In this document: positions 17,959-28,508 of the stretch, piece by piece
How the letters are laid out: every line of letters begins with the position of its first letter
Position numbering within the stretch: the first letter of the stretch is position 1
Assembly: GCF_030846775.1 (NCBI RefSeq)
Contig: NZ_CP132910.1
Coordinates: 1,894,001-1,958,000 of the forward strand
DNA: 64,000 nt
From: Geothrix sp. 21YS21S-2
GTDB lineage: Bacteria > Acidobacteriota > Holophagae > Holophagales > Holophagaceae
Reading direction: 5' to 3'
Notes under the pieces: generated by a model
Told to the model about the DNA's origin: nothing
Databases searched by the model: none
Seen by the model: only the letters and a program-made list of their open reading frames with translations
Translations under genes and position numbers: made by a program

Positions 17959-19587
17959 TCACAAGCGCTTGTACATCCGGGCGTAGTACTCGTCCAGCAT
18001 CCGCTTGACCCCGAAGGTCTCCCGGGTGTCCTGGATGGAACGGACCATCATGTCCACCCACTGGTCCCGGTGGTCGTAGTACGTGGGCAGGACCTCTTCG
18101 GCCAGGACCTTGCGGAAGGCCTTGAAGTCGTGCCTGTCCAGCACCGCGTCCCTGGCGCTCTCGAAGCCGTCGCCGAACTGCCATCCGTTCTTCCCGTGGT
18201 CGCAGGCCTCGGGCCACCAGCCGTCGAGGATGGAGAGGTTGAGCACGCCGTTCTGGGCGGCCTTCATGCCCGAGGTGCCCGAGGCCTCCTTGGGCCGGCG
18301 CGGGTTGTTGAGCCACACGTCCGAGCCGCGGGTGAGCAGGGCGCCGATCTCCATGTCGTAGTTCTCCAGGAAGACCACGCGGCCGGGATACAGCCGGGTC
18401 ATCTCCAGGATGTCCTCCACGATGACCTTCCCGTTGTCGTCCAGCGGATGGGCCTTGCCCGAGAAGACGATCTGAACCTTGCCGCTCCTGAGCAGGGGCT
18501 CGATGAAGCTGCGGTCCGTGAAGATGAAGTTGGAGCGCTTGTAGGGCGCGGCGCGCCGGGAAAAGCCGATGAGGAGGGCCTCGGGATCCAGCTTCACGCC
18601 GTTGCGGGCCTCCACGAAGGCGATGAGCTTATGCTTGTTCTCCATGTGGCGGTTCCAGAGGGCGTCCTTCCTCCCCTTGGCGGCCAGCTCCAGCATCTTC
18701 GGATCCACCCAGGTGCCCTGGTGGATGGCGTTGGTGATGCCGATGATCTCGCAGCGGCCCTTGATGCCCTTCCACATGTCGTTGGCGGTGACCCGGTGCA
18801 GCTCGGCCACGGCGTTGGCGATGCGGCTCATGCGCAGGGCCCCCACGGTCATGTTGAAGGGCGAGCCCCCCAGCTGCTTGAGCTGGGCCCGGGTCAGGCC
18901 CAGGTTGGCGCCCAGGTACATGAACCGGTCGATGGGGTGGGACTCGTTGCCCTGCACGATGGGGGTGTGGGTGGTGAAGACCACCTCCTCCCGGGTGCGG
19001 GCCAGGGCGTCCTGGAAGGTGGCGCCCCGAGCCATGCGCCGCCGGATGAGCTCGAACCCGCCGAAGAGCGCGTGGCCCTCGTTGAAGTGGTAGACGTCGG
19101 GCTTGATCTTCAGGGCCTGCAGGGCCCGCACGCCGCCGATGCCCAGCACCATCTCCTGGGCCACCCGCTCCTCGCCGAACCAGCCGTAGAGCTGGCCCGT
19201 GATCCAGCGGGCCTCGCCGTCGTTGGCCTCCAGGTCGGTGTCCAGCAGGTAGAGGGTGTCCACGCCGTAGGACGTGACCTTCCAGACCTTGATGTGCACG
19301 GGGCGGCCCTTGATGTCGACCTTGACCGTGACCTTGGTGTCCTCCAGGAAGCCGTGGTCCCCGGTGCGGAAGGCGTCGAAGACCTTGCCGGTGACCGGGT
19401 CCACGTGCTGTTCGCCGTAGCCCTGCTTCCAGCGGATGCCGATGCCCACCATGGGGAAGCCGTGGTCCTTGACGCCCTTGAAGTAGTCGCCGGCGAGGAT
19501 GCCCAGGCCTCCGGAATAGATCTTGAAGGTGCTCTCCAGGGCGTATTCCATGCAGAAATAGGCGACCTGAGGTAGTTTCGAAGCCAT
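17959..19587 (-). CDS. glgP: Alpha-glucan (maltodextrin/glycogen) phosphorylase, short form
   Basis: 542-aa PLP-dependent phosphorylase. The cofactor lysine is K442 in 'EASGTSGMKAAQNG', preceded by 'NPRRPKEA' and followed by 'LSILDGWWPEA'; 'GFSRRAAPYKRSNFIF' contacts phosphate and PLP. The N-terminal 'VAYFCMEYALESTFKIYSGGLGILAGD' is the hallmark of alpha-glucan phosphorylases. It is clearly shorter than the classical enzymes of about 800 aa, belonging to the compact bacterial/archaeal group. In the cytosol it converts imported maltodextrins plus phosphate to glucose-1-phosphate. It sits 16 bp downstream of an amylase gene in the maltodextrin operon. Confidence 0.92.
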   Translation of the reverse strand: MASKLPQVAYFCMEYALESTFKIYSGGLGILAGDYFKGVKDHGFPMVGIGIRWKQGYGEQHVDPVTGKVFDAFRTGDHGFLEDTKVTVKVDIKGRPVHIKVWKVTSYGVDTLYLLDTDLEANDGEARWITGQLYGWFGEERVAQEMVLGIGGVRALQALKIKPDVYHFNEGHALFGGFELIRRRMARGATFQDALARTREEVVFTTHTPIVQGNESHPIDRFMYLGANLGLTRAQLKQLGGSPFNMTVGALRMSRIANAVAELHRVTANDMWKGIKGRCEIIGITNAIHQGTWVDPKMLELAAKGRKDALWNRHMENKHKLIAFVEARNGVKLDPEALLIGFSRRAAPYKRSNFIFTDRSFIEPLLRSGKVQIVFSGKAHPLDDNGKVIVEDILEMTRLYPGRVVFLENYDMEIGALLTRGSDVWLNNPRRPKEASGTSGMKAAQNGVLNLSILDGWWPEACDHGKNGWQFGDGFESARDAVLDRHDFKAFRKVLAEEVLPTYYDHRDQWVDMMVRSIQDTRETFGVKRMLDEYYARMYKRL

Positions 19588-19602
19588 CGTGGAGTTCCTT
19601 GA

Positions 19603-21267
19603 CTAGTTGGCCCGCTCGAGCAGGACATAGGTTTCGGCCTGGACCTTCACGGCCCCTCCCGCCACCGTGGCGGTGCGGCCCGTGTAGGCGTCCCGGAGGC
19701 TCTCGCCGTCCTTGAAGGCGCCGGCCACGGGGATGGTCGCCTCGCCCTTGGCGCCCATGGCCACCACCACGCAGTCCCCGGAGGGCGCGTCGATGCGGCT
19801 GAAGACGTAGGGGGAGGAACCGAGCTGCTTGTGGACGCCCTTGGCCAGGGCCAGGTGGCGGCTGCGGAACGTGCCGAGCTTGCGCCAGTGGGCCAGCACC
19901 TTCGCGTCCGGGGCCGTCCAGTTCATGTCGGACCGCGTCCCCTGCTGGAAGTCGGTGCGGGGTTCGTACCCGGCGGGCCGCGCGGTCTCGTCGCCGTAGA
20001 AGATCTGCACCCCGCCGGGGGCCAGCATCAGGGCGGCGCCGCCGACCACGAGCTTCTCCCGGTCGAACAGCTTCGTGTCGTGGGACGAAAGGTAGTTCAG
20101 CATGTGGACGGGCATGCCGGCCTGGAGCTTCGCGTATCCGGCGAAGAGCTTCTCGGGCTTGGCGAACTCCCCTTCGTCGTTCTGGAAGTCGAAGTTGAGC
20201 ATCGCGTCGAAGCCGAAGGAATGCATCTTGTGCCTGGCGGGCCCGACGCCCCAGAACTCGCCCACCATCCAGAAAGGGGCGTCGTCGATCTTGTTGGCGG
20301 GATGCGCGGCCTTCCACTCCGCCAGGGCCTTGACCCCCTCGGCCTTGAGCTGCGCCCAGGCCTCGGGCTCCACGTGCTTGACGGTGTCGCAGCGGAAGCC
20401 GTCCACGCCGTAGGTGCGCACCCAGTCGGTGAGCCAGTTGATCAGGTAGCCCCGCACGGTCGTGTTGGGCAGGTCCACGGCCCGGGTGTCGGGCTTGTTC
20501 TTGAGGAACTTCGGAAGCTTCACGAAGTCCTTGCTCTCGGTGCGGAAGTCGGGGAGGAAGGCCAGCTGCATGGTGAGGTCGTCGCGCCCTCCGTCGAGGT
20601 ACCCGGGAAGGCCCGCCCGCACCCAGTCCCTGCCCCACCAGTCCAGGAACTTGAAGCTGTTGTAGTCGATGTAGTTGTGGTAGTTCTTCAGCGTGGCCTT
20701 CTCCGAGCCCTCGAAGAGCACGTCCACCTTCAGTTCCCGGGCGGTCTGCAGGTCCAGGTAGCCGGGGTGGTTCATGACGATGTCGAACAGGACGCGGATG
20801 CCCTGGGCGTGGGCCGTGTCGATCAGCTCCTTCAGATCCGCGGGGGTGCCCAGGTTCCTGTCCACCACCGTGTAGTCAAGGGCGTAGTAGCCGTGGTAGG
20901 CGTAGTGCTTGAACTCGGCCTTGCCCCCCTGCACCCAGCCGTGGATCTGCTCGTAGGGCGCCGTTATCCAGATGGCGTTCACGCCCAGCTGCTTGAACCA
21001 GCCTTCCTTGAGCTTCTGGGTGACGCCCTTGAGGTCGCCCCCGTGGAAGGTGGCCACGTCGTCCTTGGGCAGGGCCTCCCGCCTGCGTCCGTAGCTGCCG
21101 TCGTTGGAGGGATCGGCGTTGACGAACCGGTCGGTCATGAGGAAGTACACGATCGGATTGTCCGCGAAGGACCCGGGCACGGAGGCCGGGGCCCCCTGGG
21201 CCAGGAGCGCGGCGCCGGAGAGCGCCAGGGAAAGCCGGAACGCGTGGGAGAGGGTTCGCAGGGTCAT
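19603..21267 (-). CDS. Exported alpha-amylase/cyclomaltodextrinase-like GH13 enzyme
   Basis: 554 aa beginning at the Met of a signal peptide ('MTLRTLSHAFRLSLALSGAALLAQG'). The mature protein starts 'NPIVYFLMTDRFVNADPSNDGSYGRR', typical of secreted bacterial alpha-amylases. The GH13 motifs are 'FDIVMNHPG', 'GFRCDTVKH' (nucleophile), 'WMVGEFWG' (acid/base) and 'LSSHDT'. A C-terminal beta-domain of about 85 aa completes the enzyme. There is no lipobox, so it is probably soluble in the periplasm or secreted. It should cleave alpha-1,4 linkages in maltodextrins. It lies between the PUD/CBM41-like gene and the phosphorylase gene, all minus strand with short gaps. Confidence 0.88.
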   Translation of the reverse strand: MTLRTLSHAFRLSLALSGAALLAQGAPASVPGSFADNPIVYFLMTDRFVNADPSNDGSYGRRREALPKDDVATFHGGDLKGVTQKLKEGWFKQLGVNAIWITAPYEQIHGWVQGGKAEFKHYAYHGYYALDYTVVDRNLGTPADLKELIDTAHAQGIRVLFDIVMNHPGYLDLQTARELKVDVLFEGSEKATLKNYHNYIDYNSFKFLDWWGRDWVRAGLPGYLDGGRDDLTMQLAFLPDFRTESKDFVKLPKFLKNKPDTRAVDLPNTTVRGYLINWLTDWVRTYGVDGFRCDTVKHVEPEAWAQLKAEGVKALAEWKAAHPANKIDDAPFWMVGEFWGVGPARHKMHSFGFDAMLNFDFQNDEGEFAKPEKLFAGYAKLQAGMPVHMLNYLSSHDTKLFDREKLVVGGAALMLAPGGVQIFYGDETARPAGYEPRTDFQQGTRSDMNWTAPDAKVLAHWRKLGTFRSRHLALAKGVHKQLGSSPYVFSRIDAPSGDCVVVAMGAKGEATIPVAGAFKDGESLRDAYTGRTATVAGGAVKVQAETYVLLERAN

Positions 21268-21349
21268 GGGAGGCTCGCTGGTCGTGAAAAGGGGCCGGGC
21301 CGGTGATGGCCTTCCGGTCACCACCGGCCCCAGTTGCTTGGAATTCCGG

Positions 21350-21796
21350 CTACTTGTACTCGGGGTGGCCGGCCTTGACCTCGTCCAGGGAGAAGTAGGT
21401 CTTGCTGTCCCCTTCCCAGACCCAGGCTTCCTTGTTGGTCATGCCGTCGAAGCTCATGTCCTTGCCGCCCTGCTCCTTGATGTCGCCCTTGTGGATGATG
21501 TAGTTGACGACCATCTTGGTGCGGGTCTTGAACTCGGCGGCTTCCCGGGTCCAGTAGACGCCGAAGGCGTCCTTGCCGGTGGGGGGCATGGGGGTGGGCC
21601 ACTCCACGCCTTCCAGGGGCATGTTGGGGCTCTTCCAGAGGTGGATGCCCCACTTCTCGTAGTTGCCGTCCACGCGGTGGTAGTGGATGGTGATGTTGGG
21701 GCCGGCGGCGGGAGCCTGGGCCTGGGCGGGGGAGAGGGTGGCGAAGGCCAGCGCGACGGCGGCGAACACCTTGACGAGGGTGGAACGGAGGCTCAT
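21350..21796 (-). CDS. Stand-alone exported pullulanase-associated domain (PUD/CBM41-like) protein
   Basis: 148-aa protein with a signal peptide (MSLRSTLVKVFAAVALAFATLSPAQAQ). The whole mature protein matches a single carbohydrate-binding module of the bacterial pullulanase-associated family: 'NITIHYHRVDGNYEKWGIHLW' near the start, 'FGVYWTREA', 'NYIIHKGDIKEQGGKDMSF' in the middle and 'EAWVWEGDSKTYF' near the end. Such modules are normally fused to pullulanases and bind alpha-glucans. Here the module is a separate secreted protein between malG and an amylase gene. It may hold glucan near the surface enzymes or act as an auxiliary binding protein. Confidence 0.82.
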   Translation of the reverse strand: MSLRSTLVKVFAAVALAFATLSPAQAQAPAAGPNITIHYHRVDGNYEKWGIHLWKSPNMPLEGVEWPTPMPPTGKDAFGVYWTREAAEFKTRTKMVVNYIIHKGDIKEQGGKDMSFDGMTNKEAWVWEGDSKTYFSLDEVKAGHPEYK

Positions 21797-21859
21797 GTCG
21801 GGCTCCTGGGTTGAGGTTCGAGGGCACGGCCCTCGGAAGGGGTGAAGGGGAGGGCCGGC

Positions 21860-22750
21860 TCAGCCCTTGGTGCCGCCGGAGGTGAGCCCGGCGATCAGGC
21901 CTTTCTGGGCCAGCATGAAGACGACGGTGATGGGCAGGCCGGAGAGGATGGCCGCCGCTGCGAAATCCCCCCACATGTACTTCTGGGGGTAGAGGAAGGA
22001 GTTGGCGCCCACGGCCAGGGTGAGGTTCTTCTGGGAGTGGAGCAGGATGGAGGCCACCGGGTACTCGATGATCGCCCCGATGAAGGCCAGCAGGAACACC
22101 ACCATGAGGATGGGCAGGGCCATGGGCAGCAGCACGCGCCAGAAGGCCTGCCAGGGCGTGGCTCCGTCCACGGTGGCGGCCTCCTCGATCTCGGCGGGGA
22201 TGGTCTCGTAGAACCCCTTGATGGTCCAGACGTGCAGGGCGATGCCGCCGGAGTAGGCCAGCACCAGGGACCAGAGGCTGTCCATGCCGAACAGCGGGAA
22301 GGCGTTGCCGATGCGGGTGAAGATGGAGTGGATGGCCACCAGGGCCAGGACCGAGGGGAACATCTGCATGAGCATGAGGCCCGTCAGCGCGGCCTTCTTC
22401 CCGGCGAACCGCATGCGGGCGAAGGCGTAGGCCGCGGTGGTGCTCAGCAGGAGCCCGATGCAGGCCGAGACCAGGGCCACCCGGATGGAGTTCCAGAGCC
22501 AGCGCAGCACGGGCAGGTCGGGAGAGACGAGGGCGCCGTCAGGGCCCACCGAGGGCAGGCCCAGAGCGAAGCGCCAGTGCTCGAAGCTGATCTCCCTGGG
22601 AATGAGCCGGCCGGTGGCGAAATTGCCGGGCCGAAGCGAGATGGAGATGGTCAGCAGGAACGGGAAGATGACGAGGGCGCAGAGGCACACGAGGAACAGG
22701 TGGGCCGCGTAGACCCTCCAGCGCTGCGACTTGTTGGTTACGATGGCCAT
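21860..22750 (-). CDS. malG: Maltose/maltodextrin ABC transporter permease MalG
   Basis: 296-aa inner-membrane permease with six predicted helices. The EAA loop that docks with MalK reads 'EIEEAATVDGATPWQAFWRVLLPMALP'. The N-terminal region 'FPFLLTISISLRPGNFATGRLIP' and the C-terminal 'GLIAGLTSGGTKG' are close to the MalG consensus, including the tail that enters the MalK dimer. It imports maltodextrins with MalF. The start is 10 bp from the malF stop. Confidence 0.93.
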   Translation of the reverse strand: MAIVTNKSQRWRVYAAHLFLVCLCALVIFPFLLTISISLRPGNFATGRLIPREISFEHWRFALGLPSVGPDGALVSPDLPVLRWLWNSIRVALVSACIGLLLSTTAAYAFARMRFAGKKAALTGLMLMQMFPSVLALVAIHSIFTRIGNAFPLFGMDSLWSLVLAYSGGIALHVWTIKGFYETIPAEIEEAATVDGATPWQAFWRVLLPMALPILMVVFLLAFIGAIIEYPVASILLHSQKNLTLAVGANSFLYPQKYMWGDFAAAAILSGLPITVVFMLAQKGLIAGLTSGGTKG

Positions 22751-22759
22751 GGTTCCCCC

Positions 22760-24295
22760 TCAGCGCTTCTCGTCGTCGGCGATCCTGGTGTAGCGGATCT
22801 GGACGAGGGTGATGGCGGCGACCAGCAGGAAGATCACCGTGGAGATGGCGGCCCCGAGGCCGAACTGCTGCCCGGAGTCCACGAAGGCGTTCCGGTACAC
22901 GTACGAGATGAGGATGTCGGTGGTGCCCGCCTGGATCGTGGTGTCCAGGAAGTCCGGCCGGCCTCCGGTCAACAGCGAGATGAGCACGAAGTTGTTGAAA
23001 TTGAAGGCGAACGACGAGATCAGCAGGGGCAGCATGGGCCGCTTGATGAGCGGCAGGGTGATCTTGAAGAAGTTGGTGAGGGGCCCGGCCCCCGCCACCG
23101 CCGAGGCCTCGTAGAGGTCCATGGGGATGGCCTTGATGAGGCCCATGCAGACCACCATCATGTATGGGAAGCCCAGCCAGGTGTTGACGATGAGCAGCAT
23201 CACCTTCGCCAGGAAGGGATCCGAGAACCAGCCCGGACGGATGCCGAACATGGCGTCGAGTATCAGGTTGATCTCGCCCATGTTGTTGTTGAACAGGCCC
23301 TTGAACACCAGGATGGAGATGAACCCGGGCACGGCGTAGGGCAGGAAGAGCAGCAGCCGGTAGACGCTGCGGAAGCGCAGGGCCTCCCAGTTCAGGATCA
23401 CCGCGAGCACCATGCCCAGGGAGAAGGAGAAGAGCACCGAGAGCCCGGCGAAGATCACGGTCCAGATGAAGATCCGGATGAAGGGCTCGCGGTACTTGGG
23501 CTCCAGGAAGATGCGCTTGTAGTTGTCCCAGCCGATCTTCACCTGGAACCCGGGGAGCACCTGCTCCCCGGCCGGCGTCTCGTAGAAGCCGGTGCGGACG
23601 TTGGGCCTGATGACGGTGCCGTCCTGGTTGTTCAGGAGGCTGCCGTCCCCCTTGGGCGTGTAGAGGCGCTTCATCGCCGCGAATTCGCTGAGCCCGGTCA
23701 TGCCGAGCCTGGCGCCGTTGGGCATCGTCACGGTGAGCTTCTTGAGGTTGTCCTCGTTGGCGATGATGTCGCCCAGCTCCACCGGGTCGCCCGGGGTGAA
23801 GCCGGCCTCCGCCTCGGGTCCGGCCTTGACTTCCACCGGCGCGTCGCCGGGCATGGCGAAGGCGGGCGTGAAGTAGACGGCCCCGCCCTCGGAGTCCTCG
23901 AGGCGGGCGCGGAACTTCGCGCCGTCGGGAAACAGGGAGAAGCCGAAGGTGTTGCTCTCGCCCGCGTAGGTCTGGTCCAGCAGGTACTGGGTGGCCCGGG
24001 GGAACTCGAGGAGGTTCTTGGAGCTGTAGTTGGAGAAGCCGATGAAGATGGTGTAGATGACCGGGAAGACCACGAAGATGATGGCCGCCGCGATGCCGGG
24101 GAACAGGTACCGGTATGCATAGGTCTTCTTCGAGAGGTAGATCCAGGCGGCGAGGGCGATGATGACCAGGAAGGTGCCGGCCAGGAGCGCCTCGCCCGTC
24201 GCGTAGATGACGGTGACGAGGAACAGCGCGGCGACGACAAGCAGGGCCAGGAAGGCTCGGCCCAGGTTGCGTCGGATGGCGGGTGGGAGGGTCAT
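22760..24295 (-). CDS. malF: Maltose/maltodextrin ABC transporter permease MalF
   Basis: 511-aa permease with three N-terminal helices, a long periplasmic loop (about residues 95-260, the MalF P2 loop) and a C-terminal five-helix core with the EAA motif 'EASAVAGAGPLTNFFKITLPL'. The length and the large P2 loop match E. coli MalF, in which P2 contacts MalE. 'LFLPYAVPGFISILVFKGLFN' and 'NTWLGFPYMM' line the substrate path. The gene is 58 bp downstream of malE and 10 bp upstream of malG. Confidence 0.93.
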   Translation of the reverse strand: MTLPPAIRRNLGRAFLALLVVAALFLVTVIYATGEALLAGTFLVIIALAAWIYLSKKTYAYRYLFPGIAAAIIFVVFPVIYTIFIGFSNYSSKNLLEFPRATQYLLDQTYAGESNTFGFSLFPDGAKFRARLEDSEGGAVYFTPAFAMPGDAPVEVKAGPEAEAGFTPGDPVELGDIIANEDNLKKLTVTMPNGARLGMTGLSEFAAMKRLYTPKGDGSLLNNQDGTVIRPNVRTGFYETPAGEQVLPGFQVKIGWDNYKRIFLEPKYREPFIRIFIWTVIFAGLSVLFSFSLGMVLAVILNWEALRFRSVYRLLLFLPYAVPGFISILVFKGLFNNNMGEINLILDAMFGIRPGWFSDPFLAKVMLLIVNTWLGFPYMMVVCMGLIKAIPMDLYEASAVAGAGPLTNFFKITLPLIKRPMLPLLISSFAFNFNNFVLISLLTGGRPDFLDTTIQAGTTDILISYVYRNAFVDSGQQFGLGAAISTVIFLLVAAITLVQIRYTRIADDEKR

Positions 24296-24353
24296 TTCGT
24301 CGTGTCCGCGGAAACGGGCGGGAGGCCTTGCGGCCCCCCGCCCTGGGATGAGC

Positions 24354-25553
<1,200 letters not shown>

Positions 25554-25591
25554 GGGATTCTCCTTGGTGATGGGATGTGGATGGAGGGGGC

Positions 25592-26686
25592 TCAGTCCTT
25601 CGGAAGGACCTTGCCGGATGCGTCGAACAGGTAGCAGTGCTCCGCGGGGAACGTCAGGAACGCGCTGTCGCCCGTGGTGAGGGGATTGTCGGGATCGGAC
25701 TTCACGGTGAGGGTCTCGGGGCAGCTCGGGGCGACCACGTAGAGGTAGGTGATGTCCCCCAGGTGTTCGGCCAGCTGGATGTGGGCCGGCGCGGCGCCCT
25801 CCACGCCCTGCTTGGAGGCCAGGAGGTGCTCCGGGCGGATCCCCAGGGTCAGCGGCGAGCCCGGCGCCAGGCCATGGGACTTCGCCTGCACGCGGATGGA
25901 GGTGCCGTCCGTGAGGCTCACCAGGGTGGAGCCCTCCTGGGCCGACACCAGGGTGCAGGGGAGGAAGTTCATCTTGGGCGAGCCGATGAAACCGGCCACG
26001 AAGAGGTTGGCGGGCTTGTGGTAGAGCTCCAGGGGCGTGCCCACCTGCTCGATGAGGCCCTTGTTCATCACCACGATGCGGTTGGCCAGCGTCATGGCCT
26101 CCACCTGGTCGTGGGTGACGTAGACCATGGTGGTCTTCAGCTCGTGGTGGAGCCTGCTGAGCTCCACCCGCATCTGCACCCGCAGCGCGGCGTCCAGGTT
26201 GGAAAGCGGCTCGTCGAAGAGGAAGACGTCCGGCTTGCGGACGATGGCCCTGCCGATGGCCACGCGCTGGCGCTGGCCGCCGGAGAGGGCCTTGGGCTTG
26301 CGGTCCAGGAGGGGCTCGATCTGGAGGATGGCCGCGGCCCGGGCCACGGCCGCCGAGATCTCCTGCTTGGACGCCCCGGCCAGCTTGAGGCCGAAGGCCA
26401 TGTTCTCGGCCACGGTCATGTGGGGGTAGAGGGCGTAGCTCTGGAAGACCATGGCGATGCCGCGCTTGGAGGGCGGCACGTCGTTGACCAGCTTGCCCCC
26501 GATGTGAAGCTCCCCGGACGTGATCTCCTCGAGGCCCGCGATGCAGCGCAGGAGGGTGGACTTGCCGCAGCCCGAGGGGCCGACGAAGACGATGAACTCC
26601 CCGTCGTGGATGTCCAGGTCCAGGCCTTGGAGGATCATCACGTCGCCATAGGCCTTTTTCAGTGCTTTGATTTGGAGATCGCCCAT
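25592..26686 (-). CDS. malK: Maltodextrin ABC transporter ATPase MalK
   Basis: 364-aa ATPase: Walker A '[11 protein letters not shown]', Q-loop '[14 protein letters not shown]', signature '[14 protein letters not shown]', Walker B '[12 protein letters not shown]' and '[12 protein letters not shown]' with the switch His. A C-terminal OB-fold regulatory domain (about residues 240-364, 'GIRPEHL') is present, as in MalK/UgpC/MsmX. The position directly before malE-malF-malG makes MalK the best call. An exact AACCGGTT operator lies about 50 bp upstream of its ATG, so malKEFG probably has its own regulated promoter besides readthrough from the upstream genes. Confidence 0.93.
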   Translation of the reverse strand: MGDLQIKALKKAYGDVMILQGLDLDIHDGEFIVFVGPSGCGKSTLLRCIAGLEEITSGELHIGGKLVNDVPPSKRGIAMVFQSYALYPHMTVAENMAFGLKLAGASKQEISAAVARAAAILQIEPLLDRKPKALSGGQRQRVAIGRAIVRKPDVFLFDEPLSNLDAALRVQMRVELSRLHHELKTTMVYVTHDQVEAMTLANRIVVMNKGLIEQVGTPLELYHKPANLFVAGFIGSPKMNFLPCTLVSAQEGSTLVSLTDGTSIRVQAKSHGLAPGSPLTLGIRPEHLLASKQGVEGAAPAHIQLAEHLGDITYLYVVAPSCPETLTVKSDPDNPLTTGDSAFLTFPAEHCYLFDASGKVLPKD

Positions 26687-26736
26687 GAGGTTGCTTCCAG
26701 GTGAGTGGAGAGGTGGGAATGCGGTAAAGAGTCTAG

Positions 26737-26744
26737 AACCGGTT
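26737..26744. promoter_or_regulatory. LacI-type operator (AACCGGTT) upstream of malK
   Basis: The exact palindrome AACCGGTT overlaps the stop codon of the lipoprotein amylase gene and lies about 50 bp upstream of the malK start. The same octamer occurs twice in the aglA/glk divergent interval, and the LacI-family gene follows glk. Centre CG with flanking A/T is typical of LacI/GalR operators. The target assignment is inference. Confidence 0.6.
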
Positions 26745-28416
26745 ACTGGATATCGCCATGAAGGTTGCCCTTGAAGGTGTCCCCGCCCATGTGGAGGACG
26801 CGCACCCCGTAGGGCGGCAGCGCGCTCACGGTGTACTGGGTGCCAGTCAATGAATTATTAGACTTCGTATCGCCCAGGATGGCCGCCACCGTCGCGCCCG
26901 CGGCCACGCCGCTGGTCGTGAGGTTCGTGAGCACCGCCGTCTGGACCGTGGGCGTGAGGTTGGCCACCACCACCACTCGCTCGGCGCCGGCGGACCGGAT
27001 GTAGGCGAGGACCTTCGAGGGGCCCAGGTCGGTGGCGAGGGTCGCGTAGCTGCCCCGCAGGGCGGGATAGGCGGCGCGGGCCTTGTTCAGGTATTTGACC
27101 CAGCTCAGGATGGAATCCGGCTGTGCGGTCTGGGCGGTCACCGCCGCCCAGTCCATGGCCCCGCGCAGGTTCAGGTCCGTGCCCGACGCGCCCGTCATGC
27201 CCACCTCGTTGCCGTAGTAGATGATGGGGGTGCCGGGGGAGAGGAGGTTCAGCGCCTCGGCCAGGACGATCCTGGGGCGGCTGGCGGCGTACTGGGTGCC
27301 GGGCCGGGAGATCACGTTGTCGTGGTTCGAATCGAAGGTGGCGGAACGGAAGCCCGCGGGGTAGGTGTCCCGCTCGTACTCCCAAAGGGAGGTCAGCCTC
27401 GTGGCGTCCGGGCCGTTGATGGCGTTGAAGACCGCCCAGGGCGCGCTGAAGTCCAGGCACAGGTGGAACTCGTTCGCCCCGTTGCCGTAGTAGGGCGCGA
27501 CGCCCGCCGCGTCGTTGGTCCAGGCCTCGGCGATCATCATCTTGCCGCTGTACCTGGCGGCGTCCCCGCCGGGACGGGGATGGGCGTTGCCGGGCGCCAG
27601 GTAGCCGTCGATCACCGACCGGAACTCCTGGAGCCGAGCGTGGGTGTCGGGCGTGTCGGCGGCCCTGCCGGGCCCCGACTCGCAGAGGTAGCGCACGGCA
27701 TCCACCCGCATGCCGTCGAACCCGCGGTCCAGCCAGTAGCTCTCCACGGCCTGCATGGTGGAGCGCACCTCGGGATTGTAGTAGTTCAGGTCCGCGTCGC
27801 CGGAGAAGGCGCTGTAGTAGAAGGCGCCCTCGTATTCCTTCCAGACGTCCGAGGACGTGCCCCCGCCCCAGGGGAAGCCCCAGCCCGAAGGCAGGGTGGA
27901 CTGCCAGACGTAGTAGTTCCGTTTGAGCGGGTCGTCCATCCAGGGATGCGACGCCGAGGTGTGGTTCGGGACGAAGTCGAAGATGATGCGCATGCCGCGG
28001 GCGTGCGTGGCGTCGATGAGGTTCTTCAGGTCGGACTTCAGGCCGAACCGGTTGTTGACGGCGTAGTAGTCGGTGGTGTCGTACCCATGCATGTTCGCGC
28101 CCTTGTAGGCGCACTCGAAGATGGGGGACAGCCAGATGGTGTTGACGCCAAGGGACTGGAGGTAGTCCAGCTTGCCCTGGAGGCCGGGCAGGTCGCCGAT
28201 GCCGTCGTTGTAGATGCCGTCGGCGAAACTCTTGACCCAGACCTGGTAGATGATCGCGTCGTCGTACCAGCGCGGGGCGTTCTCCAGCTGCTGGCCGGGG
28301 GCGATGGTCGAGGTGTCCGCCGGGTACGCGGGGGCCGAGGTTCCCCCCCCACCCCCCGCGCATCCCAGCGGGCCCACGAGACCGAGTGTCGTTGCGAGGA
28401 GCCAGGTCAGGCGCAT
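26743..28416 (-). CDS. Alpha-amylase family lipoprotein (GH13)
   Basis: 557-aa enzyme; the start is the ATG after GGGAGGCTCC. The signal peptide ends in the lipobox 'VGPLGC' followed by AGGGGG. The catalytic domain starts 'RWYDDAIIYQVWVKSFADGIYNDGIGDLPGL' and carries the motifs 'DFVPNHT', 'GMRVDAVRY' (nucleophile), 'MIAEAWT' (acid/base) and 'DSNHDN'. The pattern 'DLPGLQGKLDYLQSLGVNTIWLSPIF' is shared with exported alpha-amylases and alpha-glucosidases. It is probably anchored to a membrane and shortens maltodextrins before or after maltoporin uptake. It lies between lamB and malK in the operon. Confidence 0.88.
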   Translation of the reverse strand: MRLTWLLATTLGLVGPLGCAGGGGGTSAPAYPADTSTIAPGQQLENAPRWYDDAIIYQVWVKSFADGIYNDGIGDLPGLQGKLDYLQSLGVNTIWLSPIFECAYKGANMHGYDTTDYYAVNNRFGLKSDLKNLIDATHARGMRIIFDFVPNHTSASHPWMDDPLKRNYYVWQSTLPSGWGFPWGGGTSSDVWKEYEGAFYYSAFSGDADLNYYNPEVRSTMQAVESYWLDRGFDGMRVDAVRYLCESGPGRAADTPDTHARLQEFRSVIDGYLAPGNAHPRPGGDAARYSGKMMIAEAWTNDAAGVAPYYGNGANEFHLCLDFSAPWAVFNAINGPDATRLTSLWEYERDTYPAGFRSATFDSNHDNVISRPGTQYAASRPRIVLAEALNLLSPGTPIIYYGNEVGMTGASGTDLNLRGAMDWAAVTAQTAQPDSILSWVKYLNKARAAYPALRGSYATLATDLGPSKVLAYIRSAGAERVVVVANLTPTVQTAVLTNLTTSGVAAGATVAAILGDTKSNNSLTGTQYTVSALPPYGVRVLHMGGDTFKGNLHGDIQ

Positions 28417-28508
28417 GGAGCCTCCCTTCGGCCCCCGGCGCGGATTCCCGCGCCGGGGACGGCTTGCGAAGATGCCGAAGGGGAGGCGTTCCATCCGTCA
28501 GTCCCCTT

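Noticed and set aside
17953-19575. 540-codon plus-strand frame
   Set aside because: Mirror of the glucan phosphorylase gene, in which the PLP-lysine motif and other blocks are intact on the minus strand.
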